Assembly (NCBI GenBank): GCA_016302195.1
Contig: JAEDOA010000071.1
Coordinates: forward strand, 1 to 7,806
DNA from: Erysipelotrichaceae bacterium
GTDB lineage: Bacteria > Bacillota_I > Bacilli_A > Erysipelotrichales > Erysipelotrichaceae
Length of the DNA stretch: 7,806 nucleotides
Reading direction: 5' to 3'
Shown here: one piece after another, positions 6,470 through 7,806 of the stretch
Layout of the letters: every line of letters begins with the position of its first letter
How positions within the stretch are numbered: the stretch's first letter is position 1
The notes under the pieces: generated by a model
The model's input: the letters and a program-made list of their open reading frames with translations, nothing else
Database searches by the model: none
What the model was told of the DNA's origin: nothing
Translations under genes and position numbers: made by a program

Positions 6470-7795
6470 CTATTTATTTGACAACATCGCTATATTAGCG
6501 AGACGTTGTTTAATTGAATTATCAATCTTGTTCTTTATTTGTTGATATTGTTGTAACTCTTCTTTGCTTAAATCAGAGGTAATTATTTCTTGGTAATTGC
6601 GCTTAATTTTTCTAATACTCTTAATAAGTTCCGCTGATTGAGCAGTAAAGGTTATATCATATGTTGTCTTATCCTGTTCATAACCGTTATATACTATAAA
6701 ACCTTTTATTTGCAGTAGTTGCAACTCTATCGCTAATTGCTGTCTTGATAAACCTAATATATTATGTAAGTCATCTCTATTAATACCAATATCATTGTCA
6801 AGCAAATCCAAGATTAATAATTCAGTATTACTTAAATTGTATTTATGCGTTAATGGTGTAAAGAATGATGAATATAACTTGATATAGCGATAATACTTAA
6901 TAAAATCGCTATCGCTCTCTAACACATATGTTGATAAAGCAGTAATCTCTTGACCTAACTGTTGACTATGCAGCAAGCTATTACCCCCATCAGAGGCTGA
7001 ATCCACTAGATAGCGATAAATCTTTCGCTTGGTGGCCTGGTATTCTTCATCGGTAAAGATCTGTTGAAAAAAATTGTTGTATTCGATAAATGTTTGATAT
7101 TTCATATGGGCAATTTTTTGCGGATTTATATTACCATTTGATAATGAGTTTTCAGTTTTTACATAATAGTATACCGGAACTTGAATCGCATAAAAAATAT
7201 TACAGTTTTTTACATACTCCAGATTAAACAAAAAGTCCTCGCACCAACTTACTTCCTGTATCATTTTAATCTTATATTTATCAATAATGGCTTTTCTATA
7301 TAGTTTATTCCATAGCACCCCATAATAATAATCGGCTGGATTTTTCATCATATAATCGCCATATTCCTTAAGTGAAAAGACCTTTTTGCTTTTAATCTTG
7401 CCTTTTGTTGAAAGTTTATCACCAATAACCCGATAGAAATCGCAAATAACTAATTCTGCCCCAGTATTATTAGCTCCAGTTACCATTGTTTCAGTTGAAT
7501 AAGGCGGCAAAAAATCATCGCTATCGACAAATTGAATGTATTTGCCACTGGCTTTCTCTAAAGCAAAATTTCTCGTTGCCGAAACACCTTGATTTTGATT
7601 ATGAAATACTTTGATGCGTTCATCATTTTGGGCTATCAAATCAATTAACTGTTCACTACCATCACTGCTTCCATCATCCACAGCGATAATCTCAATATTT
7701 TGATATGTCTGATTTGTAATAGAATTAATACATCTTTCCAAACTACCAAAACAATTATATATCGGAACTATTATACTAACTTTATCAGCAATCAT
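6470..7795 (-). CDS. Family 2 glycosyltransferase fused to a MarR-like winged-helix domain
   Basis: A 441-residue cytosolic protein in two parts. Residues 5-215 are a GT-A, family 2 glycosyltransferase that would move a sugar from a nucleotide donor to an unknown acceptor: VSIIVPIYN at 6-14, VDDGSSDGS at 39-47, the metal-binding DSDD at 91-94, WNKLYR at 162-167 and the likely catalytic-base region CEDFLFN at 185-191. Residues 216-300 are helical, as in many such enzymes. Residues 301-436 follow the MarR plan: helix 301-318, LSNTELLILDLLDND (321-335), RDDLHNILG (340-348), a recognition-like helix LSRQQLAIELQLLQIKG (349-365), a wing (366-385, VYNGYEQDKTTYDITFT), then two long helices (386-404 and 410-432). 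No membrane span is visible. AGGAG sits 6 bases before the ATG. No Met occurs from 232 to 436, so the C-terminal part has no ATG start of its own. Acceptor and regulatory role are unknown. Confidence 0.9.
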   Translation of the reverse strand: MIADKVSIIVPIYNCFGSLERCINSITNQTYQNIEIIAVDDGSSDGSEQLIDLIAQNDERIKVFHNQNQGVSATRNFALEKASGKYIQFVDSDDFLPPYSTETMVTGANNTGAELVICDFYRVIGDKLSTKGKIKSKKVFSLKEYGDYMMKNPADYYYGVLWNKLYRKAIIDKYKIKMIQEVSWCEDFLFNLEYVKNCNIFYAIQVPVYYYVKTENSLSNGNINPQKIAHMKYQTFIEYNNFFQQIFTDEEYQATKRKIYRYLVDSASDGGNSLLHSQQLGQEITALSTYVLESDSDFIKYYRYIKLYSSFFTPLTHKYNLSNTELLILDLLDNDIGINRDDLHNILGLSRQQLAIELQLLQIKGFIVYNGYEQDKTTYDITFTAQSAELIKSIRKIKRNYQEIITSDLSKEELQQYQQIKNKIDNSIKQRLANIAMLSNK

Positions 7796-7806
7796 TATTT
7801 ACTCCT

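Overview
The window is AT-rich, densely packed bacterial DNA with mostly Shine-Dalgarno-led genes, short gaps and standard stop codons (tryptophan is encoded by TGG). The gene types (an ExoA-type AP endonuclease, a UMF1-family transporter, a Firmicutes-style GuaA, and an IMP dehydrogenase of the Tritrichomonas-like bacterial type) fit a low-GC Gram-positive bacterium of the Bacillota, perhaps a gut clostridial or erysipelotrichial lineage. I cannot place it more precisely. There are no rRNA or tRNA genes, CRISPR arrays, insertion sequences or obvious mobile-element genes, and no gene-free stretch longer than about 110 bases.

Layout. Positions 1-3001 on the minus strand hold guaB (IMP dehydrogenase, complete) followed by guaA (GMP synthase, cut by the window edge near its C-terminus). 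They are 8 bases apart and carry out the two steps IMP to XMP to GMP. Positions 3072-4986 on the minus strand hold a run of three genes: xth/exoA (DNA repair), then a single-span membrane-anchored protein of unknown function starting 3 bases after the xth stop, then, after an 85-base gap, a small membrane protein of unknown function. A weak AT-rich hairpin ends this run, just before the guaB promoter.

Positions 5005-5111 are a divergent promoter region between xth and a plus-strand UMF1 (Atg22-like) transporter gene at 5112-6410. This region holds a perfect 14-base palindrome that overlaps the likely -35 of the transporter promoter. A strong hairpin with T-runs on both sides (6432-6468) separates the transporter from a convergent minus-strand gene at 6470-7795.

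The most unusual gene is that last one: a family-2 glycosyltransferase whose C-terminal ~130 residues look like a complete MarR-type winged-helix domain in one uninterrupted reading frame. A cytosolic sugar transferase joined to a DNA-binding or ligand-sensing fold is the best candidate here for something poorly described. The second point of interest is the IMP dehydrogenase, whose catalytic residues fall at the same residue numbers as in the enzyme of the protist Tritrichomonas foetus.
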